NCBI GenBank assembly: GCA_026710945.1
Contig: JAPOQA010000054.1
Coordinates: 62,001-126,000, forward strand
DNA length: 64,000 nucleotides
Reading direction: 5' to 3'
Source of the DNA: Chloroflexota bacterium
Lineage (GTDB): Bacteria > Chloroflexota > UBA11872 > VXOZ01
Position 1 is the stretch's first letter. The number at the start of each line of letters is the position of its first letter. The position numbers and the translations under genes are program-made. A model generated the notes under the pieces. That model saw nothing but the letters and a program-made list of their open reading frames with translations. It did not search any database and had not been told where the DNA came from. Below, one piece after another: positions 43,943-53,440 of the stretch.

Positions 43943-45184
43943 TTAACTCATCGGAATAAGAGATCGCATGAGCGACCCAAGTCTCTCTGCCACTATACCA
44001 AGTGCAGCGCTCATGGGGCGCCGCACCCGTGCCCGCTGAAGTTTAGCGGCATACAATATCTGGCCGACACTGGTGGCAAACTCCGGTCGACAAATGTCCT
44101 CATTCATTCCCCGCATTAGGGGGACTACTCCCTGCCGCACAGGTAGACCCAGAACTGCTGATGCTAACTCCTCAAGACCGTGTAAATCTGAGCCGCCGCC
44201 TGTAAACACAACACCGGCCGGCAAGACGTCGAAGTATCCTGTGCGACGGATTTCATCCTTAACTAACTCTAAGAGCTCTTCCATGCGAGCCATTACTATC
44301 ATGGTAATGTCCCGCTGCTGGAGCACCGTCCACTTACCTGGATAGAAGCCAGGCGCATCGATTTCAGATTCGTCGTCAAGTGCCTCTTCAACTACCGTAG
44401 CGTACTGCAACTTGAGTTCTTCCGCAACATCCTGGGGCAATTTTAGGCCATATGAGATGTCCTTGGTAATATTAATGCCGCCAAGCGGGATACTTGCGGT
44501 ATGCCATGGTACGCCATCGGTATAAAGCACCATGTCAGTTGTGCCGCCGCCAATGTCGACGAGGACGACGCCAAGCTGCTTTTCCTGGTCCGACAGTACG
44601 GCCTCTGCCGCGGCGAGGGCCTGGGCGGTGATTTCTCCGTCCACAGCAAGTTCTGCAGCATTGACGCATGACGTCAGATTACGAATTGGCCCCACGCTGG
44701 CCGTAATCATGTGGACTTCCGCGCCGAGCACGTTTCCATACATGCCGATGGGATCACGGATTCCTTCAGTGCCGTCAAGCATGAACCCAACGGGGAATGC
44801 CGTGACTATTTGACGATCCTCTGGTATCGAGGCCCTGTGCGCCAACTCCAAGACATGGTCGATTTCCGCATGGGTAATCGCACCTTTGGATTGCTTCACC
44901 ACAGTCTCAACTCGCACAATTTGCGAACTGATATTGCAGCCACTAACGCTCAGATGTGTAGCGAGTGGTGTTTGCCCGAGAGACTGTTGGAGATACCCCA
45001 GGCACGTACGGATTGACCCGGTGGTGGCATCCATGTCTACCACGGCGCCACGAGTCAGGCCGTGTGTCGGCGCAATACCTAAGCCCACAATTCTCGGGAG
45101 ACCATCGGACGCAGTATCACATGCGATCGCACGTGTCTTGGTCGTTCCCACGTCAAGGCTGACGATGAGATTATTCTTGCTCAA
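43943..45184 (-). CDS. ftsA: Cell division protein FtsA
   Basis: 413 residues of the actin/Hsp70 ATPase fold: phosphate 1 SLDVGTTKTRAI, phosphate 2 LVDIGGGTTDMVLY, and adenosine site VVFTGGGSDLHGLEE. The SHS2 (1C) subdomain lies between. The C-terminus is basic and partly amphipathic, as expected for the membrane-targeting helix that anchors FtsZ. A well-formed promoter lies directly upstream, so ftsA-ftsZ can be transcribed apart from the rest of the cluster. Confidence 0.96.
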   Translation of the reverse strand: MSKNNLIVSLDVGTTKTRAIACDTASDGLPRIVGLGIAPTHGLTRGAVVDMDATTGSIRTCLGYLQQSLGQTPLATHLSVSGCNISSQIVRVETVVKQSKGAITHAEIDHVLELAHRASIPEDRQIVTAFPVGFMLDGTEGIRDPIGMYGNVLGAEVHMITASVGPIRNLTSCVNAAELAVDGEITAQALAAAEAVLSDQEKQLGVVLVDIGGGTTDMVLYTDGVPWHTASIPLGGINITKDISYGLKLPQDVAEELKLQYATVVEEALDDESEIDAPGFYPGKWTVLQQRDITMIVMARMEELLELVKDEIRRTGYFDVLPAGVVFTGGGSDLHGLEELASAVLGLPVRQGVVPLMRGMNEDICRPEFATSVGQILYAAKLQRARVRRPMSAALGIVAERLGSLMRSLIPMS

Positions 45185-45220
45185 TTCCCTTTACCTACCT
45201 TGCGGGAAGAGAATGGTTAC

Positions 45221-45249
45221 ATTATACCTGGGATTCTGCCATTCAGCAA
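45221..45249 (-). promoter_or_regulatory. Promoter of ftsA-ftsZ
   Basis: On the minus strand, TTGCTG (45249-45244), a 17-bp spacer and a consensus TATAAT (45226-45221). Transcription would begin near 45214, about 30 bases before the ftsA ATG. It sits in the largest gap inside the dcw cluster (ftsQ to ftsA, 110 bp). Confidence 0.7.
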
Positions 45250-45294
45250 ATCCCAAATCGGGTGGTTGTCAAGTACCATTATCAACTGTTGCAG

Positions 45295-46092
45295 TTATGT
45301 TCTAAATGTCGGACTCCGGCTTGGTTGCAGGTCTATGACGTCTAGCAAGAGTTGCTGTTCTTGCGCAACCTGGAGGACTGTCAGTAGTTCCTGAGTCTTT
45401 TCAACTATGCGATCTCCGCTGCCGTATTGTGCGATCCATCCCTCCGCTGCTTCGACGGACAGACCCTCTCGAGTTGAATACCTGAAAGCATTGATGCTAA
45501 TTCCGGAGCGCGACAAGAGATCCTGTAAGAGGAATGCCGTCTCCACGGCGCTGGCGTCAACAAGGTCTCCGGTATGGAGCGGCGCACCGGTGGTGTCGAT
45601 GAAGGTCAGCGTGAGATCCGGAGCATCGCCGCTGCCTATGATTACTCCCTCTCGCGAAATCAGGAAGACATGGCCATTGGCAATCCAACGCGCTTCCGGT
45701 TGCCGTTCTGCCATTTCGACTATCGCTCGGCTCGGCAAAACGAGAAAGAGCCTTGCGGCTGCCACCGCAGGCAATTGTGTAATCTGATTCGTTACCTGAT
45801 GAGGATCGAGCAAGAAGATGGATTGTCCCACGAGCCCCGTAAAAGACTGAATCTTCACGAGTGAGTTATCCCCGGCAAGCGTTGGTGGTGTGATGCGCCG
45901 AATTGCAACTATAGACACGTGAAACTCCGGTGAGGTGAGAGCTCCCCACAGTGCGATCGAAACGGAACATAGGATCATCAGTGAGAACCAGCGATGGCCG
46001 AATGTGCGCACCCCTCGACCTATGAGGCGAAAGGGCCCTCCCACACTGCTGACCTTGCCGGGTGTCTCAAGTTTCTGCACTCGTGCTGACAT
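45295..46092 (-). CDS. ftsQ: Cell division protein FtsQ/DivIB
   Basis: 265 residues: a cytoplasmic N-terminus of about 30, one membrane segment (about 34-53), then a POTRA domain (VSIVAIRRITPPTLAGDNSL onward) and the FtsQ beta domain with LPSRAIVEMAERQPEARW. It bridges FtsL/FtsB to the divisome in the cell-wall space. It lies 4 bp after murB. Sequence identity in this family is low; the call rests on topology, length and cluster position. Confidence 0.88.
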   Translation of the reverse strand: MSARVQKLETPGKVSSVGGPFRLIGRGVRTFGHRWFSLMILCSVSIALWGALTSPEFHVSIVAIRRITPPTLAGDNSLVKIQSFTGLVGQSIFLLDPHQVTNQITQLPAVAAARLFLVLPSRAIVEMAERQPEARWIANGHVFLISREGVIIGSGDAPDLTLTFIDTTGAPLHTGDLVDASAVETAFLLQDLLSRSGISINAFRYSTREGLSVEAAEGWIAQYGSGDRIVEKTQELLTVLQVAQEQQLLLDVIDLQPSRSPTFRT

Positions 46093-46096
46093 CGGT

Positions 46097-47056
46097 TTAT
46101 TGCTCCCAAGCGCCGAAGAATTCGATTTCCCGCTGCAATGTAATGTGCAGGTGAGCCTTCACCGCTTCTTCGATTTCTCGAATTAAGGCGAAAACTTCTG
46201 CTGCGGTTGCCGCGCCACTGTTGATGATAAAATTGGCGTGTAACGGGGAGACGTGCGCACCCCCGCTCTCCCGTCCGCGCATTCCTGCCTCGTCAATGAG
46301 CTTCCAGGCGCTAAGCCCGTCAGGATTACGGAAGACCGAACCGGAGCTTGGAGCAGTGGGTTGTGTGCGCTGCCGCGTTTGCAACCGCTCTTGTATCGTG
46401 GATAGAATTCGACTTGCGTCACCCGGCGCCAACCGCATTTCGGCTCCCAACACCACGGCATATCCAGGACACTCTTTGATGATGCTGGTTCGATAGCCAT
46501 AACGCATTTCATCGGCAGGTATCCAGCGTTCACCATGGCGGTCCAATACCTTAATGCGTGTGACTGATTCCGCTGTTGTCCACCCATACGCGCCGGCATT
46601 GTTGACTATCGCTCCACCCACTGTTCCGGGAATTGTTGCCGCGCCTTCAAGCCCTGATAGCCCCAAGCTCGCTGCCCAACGTGCTGTGCTGATAAGAGAG
46701 CACCCCGCTTCTGCCCAAATTGAAACACCGTCAGCACATTGACTGGGACTGCCGCCATGGTTTCGGATCACTAACCCGCGTATGCCGGCATCGGCGGCAA
46801 TGAGATTCGTCCCGTCTCCAATCACACGAAATTGAAGAGACTGTTTGTAAGCAACTGCCGCCAATGCGCGCAGGGCCTCTTCGGAACGTACACGAATAAG
46901 GAGGTCGGCCGGGCCGCCCACGCGCACCGACGTGTGCCTTGCCAGAGGCTCGTGCCACGCCGGCTTCAAGTTGAGCGGCGATCGTACGGCGACGGCAGCA
47001 ATACCGGCCAATCCTTGTGCAGCCGGTTCCTCAGTTGGCGGACGTTTGCATTGCAT
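46097..47056 (-). CDS. murB: UDP-N-acetylenolpyruvoylglucosamine reductase
   Basis: 319 residues from the ATG at 47056, which is 11 bp after the murC stop; an earlier frame opening at 47125 overlaps murC and is less likely. FAD-binding features: HTSVRVGGPADLLIRV and IPGTVGGAIVNNAGAYG; the catalytic Ser is in PSSGSVFRNP; GAHVSPLHANFIIN near the end is typical of type II MurB. It reduces enolpyruvyl-UDP-GlcNAc to UDP-MurNAc using NADPH, the second step of peptidoglycan precursor synthesis. Confidence 0.95.
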   Translation of the reverse strand: MQCKRPPTEEPAAQGLAGIAAVAVRSPLNLKPAWHEPLARHTSVRVGGPADLLIRVRSEEALRALAAVAYKQSLQFRVIGDGTNLIAADAGIRGLVIRNHGGSPSQCADGVSIWAEAGCSLISTARWAASLGLSGLEGAATIPGTVGGAIVNNAGAYGWTTAESVTRIKVLDRHGERWIPADEMRYGYRTSIIKECPGYAVVLGAEMRLAPGDASRILSTIQERLQTRQRTQPTAPSSGSVFRNPDGLSAWKLIDEAGMRGRESGGAHVSPLHANFIINSGAATAAEVFALIREIEEAVKAHLHITLQREIEFFGAWEQ

Positions 47057-47067
47057 TGAAGTAGGGC

Positions 47068-48489
47068 TCACGACGGTGATTCCATTGGCATGCGATTCTG
47101 CAAATGCTCGAGAAGCGGATCGCACAGCTCAGTAATATCTCCCGCTCCCATGACGATTATGAGATCGCCAGATTCGATCAATCGCATTACTTGGGTGAGG
47201 GCGTCTCTCAGTGTTGCCGCGTACCGCGCATTTCCTGGTCTGGTTACAGCCTCTGCAAGGTCTGCACTCGAGAGAGGCAGCGGGTCTTCTCGCCCGGTCG
47301 GCTGATAGATTTCGACAAGTATGAGCTCGTCAGCGCCGCGAAATGCCTCGGCGAACTCGTCAAAGAGATCGGCAGTTCGACTGCGCAGGTGCGGTTGGAA
47401 GACGCAGACTATGCGGCCCTCGTGCCAATCTCTTGCAGCGCGCAATGTTGCCCGGACTTCCGTAGGATGGTGGGCGTAGTCATCCACCAACGTAACCCCA
47501 TTCTCTCGTCCCCTCACTTCAAATCGCCGCCTGACCCCTTGAAAGTGGTTCAGTGCCATTACAACCGAGCTTGCAGGAACGCCCACAGCATCGAGCGCCG
47601 TCACGCAGGCTAAGGCATTCAGGACGTTGTGGACACCTGGAATGCGCAGCGAGAGGCTAAGACGCTCCCCAGTGACACTCTGAATCGTCGCTTCATATCC
47701 GTCGCCCTTGCGAGGCGTGAGCTCTGAAGAGACCCATTGGGCTCTACCGCGCAAGGACCAGGTTCTCAGCCGACTGTCAGCTACTGCGGCAACGCGGCGG
47801 CAGGTGACGCTGTCCGCGTGTGTTGCAACAGTACCGTCAGCGGGCAGCTTGTGTACAAGGTCTCGGAATGCACTTTCCAGGTTCTCTAGCGTACCGTATG
47901 TATCGAGGTGATCGGCTTCGACCGCGGTAATGACGACGACACTTGGGAATAGTTCGAGGAAGGCGCGGTCAAACTCATCGGCCTCAATCACCATGATCGA
48001 TCCGGTGCCCCAATGAGAGCTGTGAGGGAAATTCTGTGGGTCACCGCCAATCATGTATGAAGGGTCCTGCCTGTTGGCGCGCAGCGCGTGCGTGATCATG
48101 GTGCTTGTCGTTGTCTTGCCGTGGGTACCTGCGACGGCGATTGTGGTCTTTTCAAGTGACAGCGCACCTTGGAGCACAGCACGATTGACCGTAGGTATAC
48201 CATCTTGCTCAGATGCAACCAACTCGGGGTTGTCGGGCAAAATTGCGGAGCTGAACACGGTAAGATCGGAGCCGGCGACATTGGCAGCCGCATGCCCAAC
48301 GTGCACAGTAGCGCCCAAATCGCGCAGCGTGTCGAGGTTGTCGGAGGCAGCCACATCTGAACCGCTGATCTGATGCCCTTGTATCGTAAGTATGCGCGCG
48401 AGTCCAGACATAGCGGCGCCGCCCACCCCAATGAGGTGGACGTTGCGAGGGTGGGTCCCCAGAAATTGCTGTAACTCGTGTGCATTCAC
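47068..48489 (-). CDS. murC: UDP-N-acetylmuramate-L-alanine ligase
   Basis: 473 residues from the GTG at 48489, 10 bp after the ftsW stop and close to AAGGG; the longer open frame reaching 48639 would overlap ftsW. Motifs: NVHLIGVGGAAMSGLA, ATP-binding GTHGKTTTSTMI, VEADEFDRAFL, and YAHHPTEV. It attaches L-Ala to UDP-MurNAc. It is the only amino-acid ligase of the stem-peptide pathway here; murD, murE and murF are absent from the cluster. Confidence 0.95.
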   Translation of the reverse strand: MNAHELQQFLGTHPRNVHLIGVGGAAMSGLARILTIQGHQISGSDVAASDNLDTLRDLGATVHVGHAAANVAGSDLTVFSSAILPDNPELVASEQDGIPTVNRAVLQGALSLEKTTIAVAGTHGKTTTSTMITHALRANRQDPSYMIGGDPQNFPHSSHWGTGSIMVIEADEFDRAFLELFPSVVVITAVEADHLDTYGTLENLESAFRDLVHKLPADGTVATHADSVTCRRVAAVADSRLRTWSLRGRAQWVSSELTPRKGDGYEATIQSVTGERLSLSLRIPGVHNVLNALACVTALDAVGVPASSVVMALNHFQGVRRRFEVRGRENGVTLVDDYAHHPTEVRATLRAARDWHEGRIVCVFQPHLRSRTADLFDEFAEAFRGADELILVEIYQPTGREDPLPLSSADLAEAVTRPGNARYAATLRDALTQVMRLIESGDLIIVMGAGDITELCDPLLEHLQNRMPMESPS

Positions 48490-48499
48490 CCCGTAACCC

Positions 48500-49729
48500 T
48501 TACACTTGGCGACCACCGTCGGGCCTGGAATGCCAGGTTTGACGGCTCTTATTCCTAGTAACTTGCGTTGTTTGAGTCGAAATATTGAGTAGTAAGCCCA
48601 TGGCAATTGAGCTGGCGAGAAGCGACGAACCGCCGGCACTGACGAAAGGGAGTGGAATGCCGGTAAAAGGCAGCATGCCGGTTACGACTGCCATGTTGAG
48701 GATCGCCTGGCCGAAGAGTCCGCACGTCAGCCCTAGGGCGAGCAACTGTCCAAACAAGTCCGGCGCTCTGACGGCAACGCCAAACCCTCGCCAAGCCAGT
48801 AGTACAAAGAGAGAGAGCACCGCCAGTGTCCCGATAAGGCCCAACTCTTCGCCGATGACGGCAAAGATTGTGTCGGTGTGGGGCTCGGGCATGTAGAAGA
48901 ACTTCTGCATCCCCCGACCAAGGCCAACGCCGGTTATCTTGCCCGATGCAAAGGCGTAAAGGGCCTGGACGTTGTGGTGCGCGACGTTGTCTTGATATTG
49001 AGGGTTGAAGGGGTCAAGGTACGCAGTGAGCCGTTGCAGCCGATAGGGATGCAGCACAATAGCGTACCAAGCGGCGAACGATCCGGCGACAAGAAAGCCG
49101 GCAAGATAGAGAAGCGGAATGCGAGCCGCAACGAGAATTGACATGCCTATGAGCAAAATCATAATTGCAGTGCCGAGGTCCGGTTGCTGAGCGATGATTG
49201 CGGCTACGAGCCCCACCAGCAGAGTGGGTGCCAGAAAGTACACGAGCCTGTTGGCTCCCTTATCGCGCCTAGCAAGGACCTGGGCGAGATAGAGAGCAAT
49301 TACGGGCTTTACTAATTCGCTGGGTTGCAAGCTCAACGGTCCCCATCGAATCCAGCGTACGGACCCCCGAGACAAGTGGCCAATGTCTGTCACCGCCATT
49401 AACACCAGTACTGCGACTGCGGCCGCCAGGAGCCAGAAGGAAAGGTTGATTCCGAGAAATTGAATGCGGCCAAACCAATGATAGTCAATCCGCATCATGG
49501 TGAATGCTGCCGCAAAGCCCACGACGAGGAACAAGAGCTGGCGACGAAAGTAGAAGTGTGGATCACCAGTCTCTGCATAGGCAACGGCAATACTGGCACT
49601 ATAGATGGCAATCAATCCAATGAGAGGCAATGCCAGCATTAATACGGTCAGCGGAACGTCCGGCCAGCGCGCGTGTTGTTCATCGTCATCCCTGTTCGCA
49701 GGAATAGTCCCGGGTAGAATTCGCAGCAT
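48500..49729 (-). CDS. ftsW: SEDS-family peptidoglycan glycosyltransferase FtsW
   Basis: 409 residues, about ten membrane segments. SEDS features include the catalytic-loop region QPSELVKPVIALYLA, AQQPDLGTAIMILLIG and GLGRGMQKFFYMPEPHTDTIFAVIGEE, and the C-terminal PFVSAGGSSLL. It polymerises lipid II glycan strands at the septum together with the class B PBP encoded 5 bp upstream. The cytoplasmic tail after the last helix is short and basic. Confidence 0.96.
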   Translation of the reverse strand: MLRILPGTIPANRDDDEQHARWPDVPLTVLMLALPLIGLIAIYSASIAVAYAETGDPHFYFRRQLLFLVVGFAAAFTMMRIDYHWFGRIQFLGINLSFWLLAAAVAVLVLMAVTDIGHLSRGSVRWIRWGPLSLQPSELVKPVIALYLAQVLARRDKGANRLVYFLAPTLLVGLVAAIIAQQPDLGTAIMILLIGMSILVAARIPLLYLAGFLVAGSFAAWYAIVLHPYRLQRLTAYLDPFNPQYQDNVAHHNVQALYAFASGKITGVGLGRGMQKFFYMPEPHTDTIFAVIGEELGLIGTLAVLSLFVLLAWRGFGVAVRAPDLFGQLLALGLTCGLFGQAILNMAVVTGMLPFTGIPLPFVSAGGSSLLASSIAMGLLLNISTQTTQVTRNKSRQTWHSRPDGGRQV

Positions 49730-49734
49730 TGCTG

Positions 49735-51492
49735 TCAGCTTGAACCTTCCTGCACAAGGGTCTGCTGGGGAGCTGACCGCGGGATGTGGTAATAGCGGAA
49801 CAGTTCGGAAGCAACTTCGCGAAACACCGGCGCGGCGACCAGTGATCCCCAGGGCTCTACGGTCGGGTGATCTATCTTGACTAAGATCGCGAATCTGGGA
49901 CTCTCTACAGGGCCAAAACCTACGTATGAAGCGATGGTCAACTCTGCGTGATAGCCACCGGTCTCTAGAGGAATTGAAGCAGTGCCGGTCTTTCCGGCAA
50001 CATCGTACCCATCAACGATGTGCATCTTGCTCTCTGAGCGCTTACTCGCTTCCACAAGCATCGAAACGAGGGTGCGAGCAGAGTCCTTGCGCACGACGCG
50101 GCGCACCGCTCTGGGCTCGATGCGTTGTACACCCGCTTCCGTGTGGACTTCCTGTACGACATACGGCTGCATGAGTACGCCGTCATTGATGAGGGCCGAT
50201 ACGGCGGTGATGAGTTGGAGTGGCGTCACGGCAATGCCTTGGCCGAATGCGTTGGTTGCAAGACTAGACGGATACCAGTAACGCGAATTCGGATCAGGAA
50301 CAAGACCATTCACCTCGCCCCAAAGATCAACGCCTGTCGGCGCACCAAAGCCAAAGGCGGTGACGTACTCGTAGAAGAGGTCTTTACCCAACTGGTCTCC
50401 TACCCACACGGCGCCAACGTTGCTAGAGCGAGCAATGAGATCGGTCATATCGCTTTCGCCATGACCCTTTTCATCCCAGTTCTTTATCTCCACGCCCCAG
50501 TACTCCATACTTCCGACATCGTTGAACTTGACTTCAGGCGTGATGATGCCGGCGTCTAGAGCTCCGGCCAGTGTAAAGACTTTGAACGTAGAACCCGGTT
50601 CATACAACAGGCTGATGGCGGGGTTGGCGTACGCATCTTCATTCGGGCTGTGAAACTCCTGATACTTGTTGGAGTCGTACGTTGGGCGGCTCGCCATGGC
50701 AATAATGGCCCCGGTATACGGTTCCATGACAATAATCGTGCCGGCCGACGCGCCGTAGCGTTCTAATGCGGCTTCGAGTTCTCTCTCTACAATGTGCTGC
50801 ACTGTGCCGTCCAGCGTAAGGACCAGGTCTGCACCGGGTTCGGCGGGCTGCAGCACCCAAGTTGCCTCTCCTGCCTCACCGCCGAATGGCGCGCTGGAGC
50901 TCAACCGTCGTCCCGGAGCTCCTTGCAGCAAATCCTCGTAGTATCCTTCAACTCCGTATTGGCCGCTGCCGCTCTGGCTGTAAAATCCCACTACGTGGGC
51001 GGCAAGCATGCCGAGCGGATACGTGCGATAGGGAACGGCGCTTAGTGTGATTCCGGGTACTTCGCCGGATCGCACAAGTTGCTCGATGCGTTCGCTTGTG
51101 TCCGGAGTTACGCCCCTTGCCAAGAGAGCGTATCGCTTGTCAGGCTGATCAATCAGGGCGGCGATTTTTTCTTGAGGCATGCCGAGGAGTTCCGTCAACT
51201 CACTGGCGATTTCATTCGCCGAAATGCCACTGCCCTGCACGACATTGGGTGCTACTTCCACGTCGTTTAGGTATTTTGCAGTTGCCAGTAGTGTACGATT
51301 TGCGTCAAGTATGCTGCCGCGCTGGGGCACGATCTGGGTATCACGCTGGTACTGTTCCTGCGCGAGGGATGCCAGGCTTTCGCTTTCCAGGACATGCAAC
51401 CAGATCAGCGCGCCAGCAATGACGAACGCCCCCATCAGCGAGAAAACCTGGATTATGCGAATTCGCGCGGCACTGATGGGTTCACCAGGCAT
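49735..51492 (-). CDS. ftsI: Class B penicillin-binding protein (FtsI-type transpeptidase)
   Basis: 585 residues from the ATG at 51492, which has GAGGAG upstream and overlaps ftsL by 11 bp. One N-terminal membrane anchor (about 15-37) precedes the dimerisation domain (QIVPQRGSILDANRTLLA) and the transpeptidase domain. Active-site motifs: GSTFK (SxxK, nucleophilic Ser), SSN (SxN), and KTGTAS. There is no C-terminal PASTA repeat. It cross-links septal peptidoglycan in partnership with FtsW. Confidence 0.95.
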   Translation of the reverse strand: MPGEPISAARIRIIQVFSLMGAFVIAGALIWLHVLESESLASLAQEQYQRDTQIVPQRGSILDANRTLLATAKYLNDVEVAPNVVQGSGISANEIASELTELLGMPQEKIAALIDQPDKRYALLARGVTPDTSERIEQLVRSGEVPGITLSAVPYRTYPLGMLAAHVVGFYSQSGSGQYGVEGYYEDLLQGAPGRRLSSSAPFGGEAGEATWVLQPAEPGADLVLTLDGTVQHIVERELEAALERYGASAGTIIVMEPYTGAIIAMASRPTYDSNKYQEFHSPNEDAYANPAISLLYEPGSTFKVFTLAGALDAGIITPEVKFNDVGSMEYWGVEIKNWDEKGHGESDMTDLIARSSNVGAVWVGDQLGKDLFYEYVTAFGFGAPTGVDLWGEVNGLVPDPNSRYWYPSSLATNAFGQGIAVTPLQLITAVSALINDGVLMQPYVVQEVHTEAGVQRIEPRAVRRVVRKDSARTLVSMLVEASKRSESKMHIVDGYDVAGKTGTASIPLETGGYHAELTIASYVGFGPVESPRFAILVKIDHPTVEPWGSLVAAPVFREVASELFRYYHIPRSAPQQTLVQEGSS

Positions 51493-51955
51493 TGAGAGAC
51501 TCCTCACCGAAGAGCGCGTTGAATTGCTCGCGAACAAGGTCCCATCGGGTGCTGAACGGCCAGTTCTTCTCACTTGCTTCCGCATCTTGAGTCAGCACCA
51601 GCTCCTTTGCTCGTTCAGGCACCTGCACAAAATGCACCCGGCTTGCCGGCACCATGCCGAGCCGCCCTCTGGCGATAGATTCTATGGTGCGCAGATCGCT
51701 GGCTTGGGCAATCTGAGTCCTCAAGAGCTGGTTTTCCCGTTCGACTTGCTCAATGGTGCGTTCCAATGCCTGAATTCGAAAGCCCGCGTCAGCGACTTGA
51801 CCCGTGGGCATCAGATAGAGCAATCCGACTAGAAATAGCACGAGAATGCCCATGTCCACTGCTACTAACGGGCTAAGTTCGTAATACCACGGCTTGCGCT
51901 CAGGACTGTCCGCACGTGCGTTCGGTCGAGGGAGAATTGCGTCTTGTTGTGCCAT
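51482..51955 (-). CDS. ftsL: FtsL/DivIC-like division protein
   Basis: 157 residues with the FtsL layout: a cytoplasmic N-terminus (about 1-30), one membrane segment (about 31-50, VDMGILVLFLVGLLYL), then a coiled coil (RIQALERTIEQVERENQLLR) and the IESIARGRLGMVPASR region. It links FtsQ to FtsWI activation. The family is defined more by topology and place between rsmH and ftsI than by sequence, and both fit here. Confidence 0.8.
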   Translation of the reverse strand: MAQQDAILPRPNARADSPERKPWYYELSPLVAVDMGILVLFLVGLLYLMPTGQVADAGFRIQALERTIEQVERENQLLRTQIAQASDLRTIESIARGRLGMVPASRVHFVQVPERAKELVLTQDAEASEKNWPFSTRWDLVREQFNALFGEESLNAW

Positions 51956-51972
51956 CTGCCGCTCCTAAGCAG

Positions 51973-52914
51973 TCAAACACGTTCTGCGATGCGAAGACGC
52001 GCACTGCGACTGCGTGGATTCTTCGCGATTTCCGCCTCGTCAGCCCGTACGGGCTTCCGTGTCAGCACGCGGAGCGTAACGCGCGGACCGCAAACACACT
52101 GTGGAATGTTTCCAGGACAGATGCACTGCCCCGCTGCGCGCTGCAGGAACCCTTTCACAATGCGGTCCTCCAGGCTGTGAAAAGCAATGACTACCAGGCG
52201 ACCGCCGCGAACAAGGAGATCACGGGCCTGCTCCAAAGCGCTCTGCAGGTGTTCCAATTCACCGTTTACGGCGATGCGCAGGGCCTGGAATGTCCTTGTG
52301 GCTGGGTGAATGCGGTGTCTTCCGCTCCCATAGGCAGCCTGCACGATTCTTGCCAAGTCGCTGACCACGGTCAGTGGACGATCGCGTCGTTGGGCGACAA
52401 TGCGCCGCGCGATGCGCCGCGCATGTCGCTCTTCGCCGAACTCCCAGATCAGGTTTCCCAGGGCCTCTTGATCCCACGTATTGACTATTGTGGCTGCGGT
52501 GAGGCCTTGCGTCGGGTCCATGCGCATGTCTAAGGGACCTTCTTGTTGCCAGGAAAACCCACGTTGGGGATTTGCGATTTGCAGGGACGACATGCCGAGA
52601 TCGAAGAGAATGCCGTTCGCCTTGCAGAATCCGCTGTGTTCCGCCTCGGCAAGCAAATGGGCGAAGTTGCACTGCTTAAGTAATGCCCGTTTGCCGAAGC
52701 CCTGTAGTCGTGCCGTGCAGCGAACTAGTGCTTGGCGGTCGACGTCCAACCCTAGCAAGAGACCACCGGGAGTGCTTTCAGAAAGTATCCCTGCGGCGTG
52801 GCCGCCTCCGTTAACGGTGCAATCGATGAATCGTCCACCGTTGCTCGCCCGTAGACCCTCCAATACTTGGGGTAGCAGGACGGGCACATGCATTGCAACG
52901 GTCTGTGCGGTCAT
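51973..52914 (-). CDS. rsmH: 16S rRNA (cytosine-1402-N4)-methyltransferase RsmH (MraW)
   Basis: 313 residues. Signatures: MHVPVLLPQVLEGL, the SAM-binding IDCTVNGGGHAAGIL, LFDLGMSSLQI, RGFSWQQEGPLDMRMD and VVIAFHSLEDRIVKGF. It methylates C1402 in the decoding centre of 16S rRNA. It follows mraZ by 85 bp, the standard start of a dcw cluster. Confidence 0.97.
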   Translation of the reverse strand: MTAQTVAMHVPVLLPQVLEGLRASNGGRFIDCTVNGGGHAAGILSESTPGGLLLGLDVDRQALVRCTARLQGFGKRALLKQCNFAHLLAEAEHSGFCKANGILFDLGMSSLQIANPQRGFSWQQEGPLDMRMDPTQGLTAATIVNTWDQEALGNLIWEFGEERHARRIARRIVAQRRDRPLTVVSDLARIVQAAYGSGRHRIHPATRTFQALRIAVNGELEHLQSALEQARDLLVRGGRLVVIAFHSLEDRIVKGFLQRAAGQCICPGNIPQCVCGPRVTLRVLTRKPVRADEAEIAKNPRSRSARLRIAERV

Positions 52915-52999
52915 GGGGCAGTTCCTGACGTTTCAAATGCGAAAGGCAAAGCCGAATAACCTGGATAGAGTTGTAGGTGCTTGAAGCTTTATAATTAAG

Positions 53000-53431
53000 T
53001 TAAATGCCGAGATCGGCCAGTTGTTCTGCGAGACTGCCGCCTGTAGCTTCAGTTGTGGTCTTGACCGCGTTCCAATCCTCAAGACACCAGACTTCAATGC
53101 GCTGGTATAATCCGATAACCGCCACATTCGCTGTGATTCCGGCATATTCGCGCAGGTATTGTGGAAGAATTGTCCGGCCTTGACCGTCCAGTGACAGGTC
53201 TACAGCTCCCGAAAAGAGCAGGCGGCTCAGGGTTCGCACATTTGGTTGGGTTTGCGGTAGCCGGCTGACCTTCTCCGCAAGTGCTTGCCACTCAATGCGG
53301 GGGTAGATGACTAAGCACTTATCAAGGCCGCGCGTGACCACGGCGCCGTCCGCAAGCTCTTCACGAAACTTCGCCGGAATAGCGAGACGTCCCTTCTGGT
53401 CCACCGTGTGTTGGAACTCGCCAAGGAACAA
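53000..53431 (-). CDS. mraZ: Transcriptional regulator/division protein MraZ
   Basis: 143 residues of two AbrB-like SpoVT repeats. MFLGEFQHTVDQKGRLAIPAK is the typical start; the second repeat has DLSLDGQGRTILPQYLREYA. The start codon is TTG at 53431, preceded by CAGGT; no ATG is available at the conserved N-terminus. MraZ forms rings that bind direct repeats before its own gene and controls the dcw cluster. Such repeats are visible at 53441-53495. Confidence 0.95.
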   Translation of the reverse strand: MFLGEFQHTVDQKGRLAIPAKFREELADGAVVTRGLDKCLVIYPRIEWQALAEKVSRLPQTQPNVRTLSRLLFSGAVDLSLDGQGRTILPQYLREYAGITANVAVIGLYQRIEVWCLEDWNAVKTTTEATGGSLAEQLADLGI

Positions 53432-53440
53432 AGTTACCTG

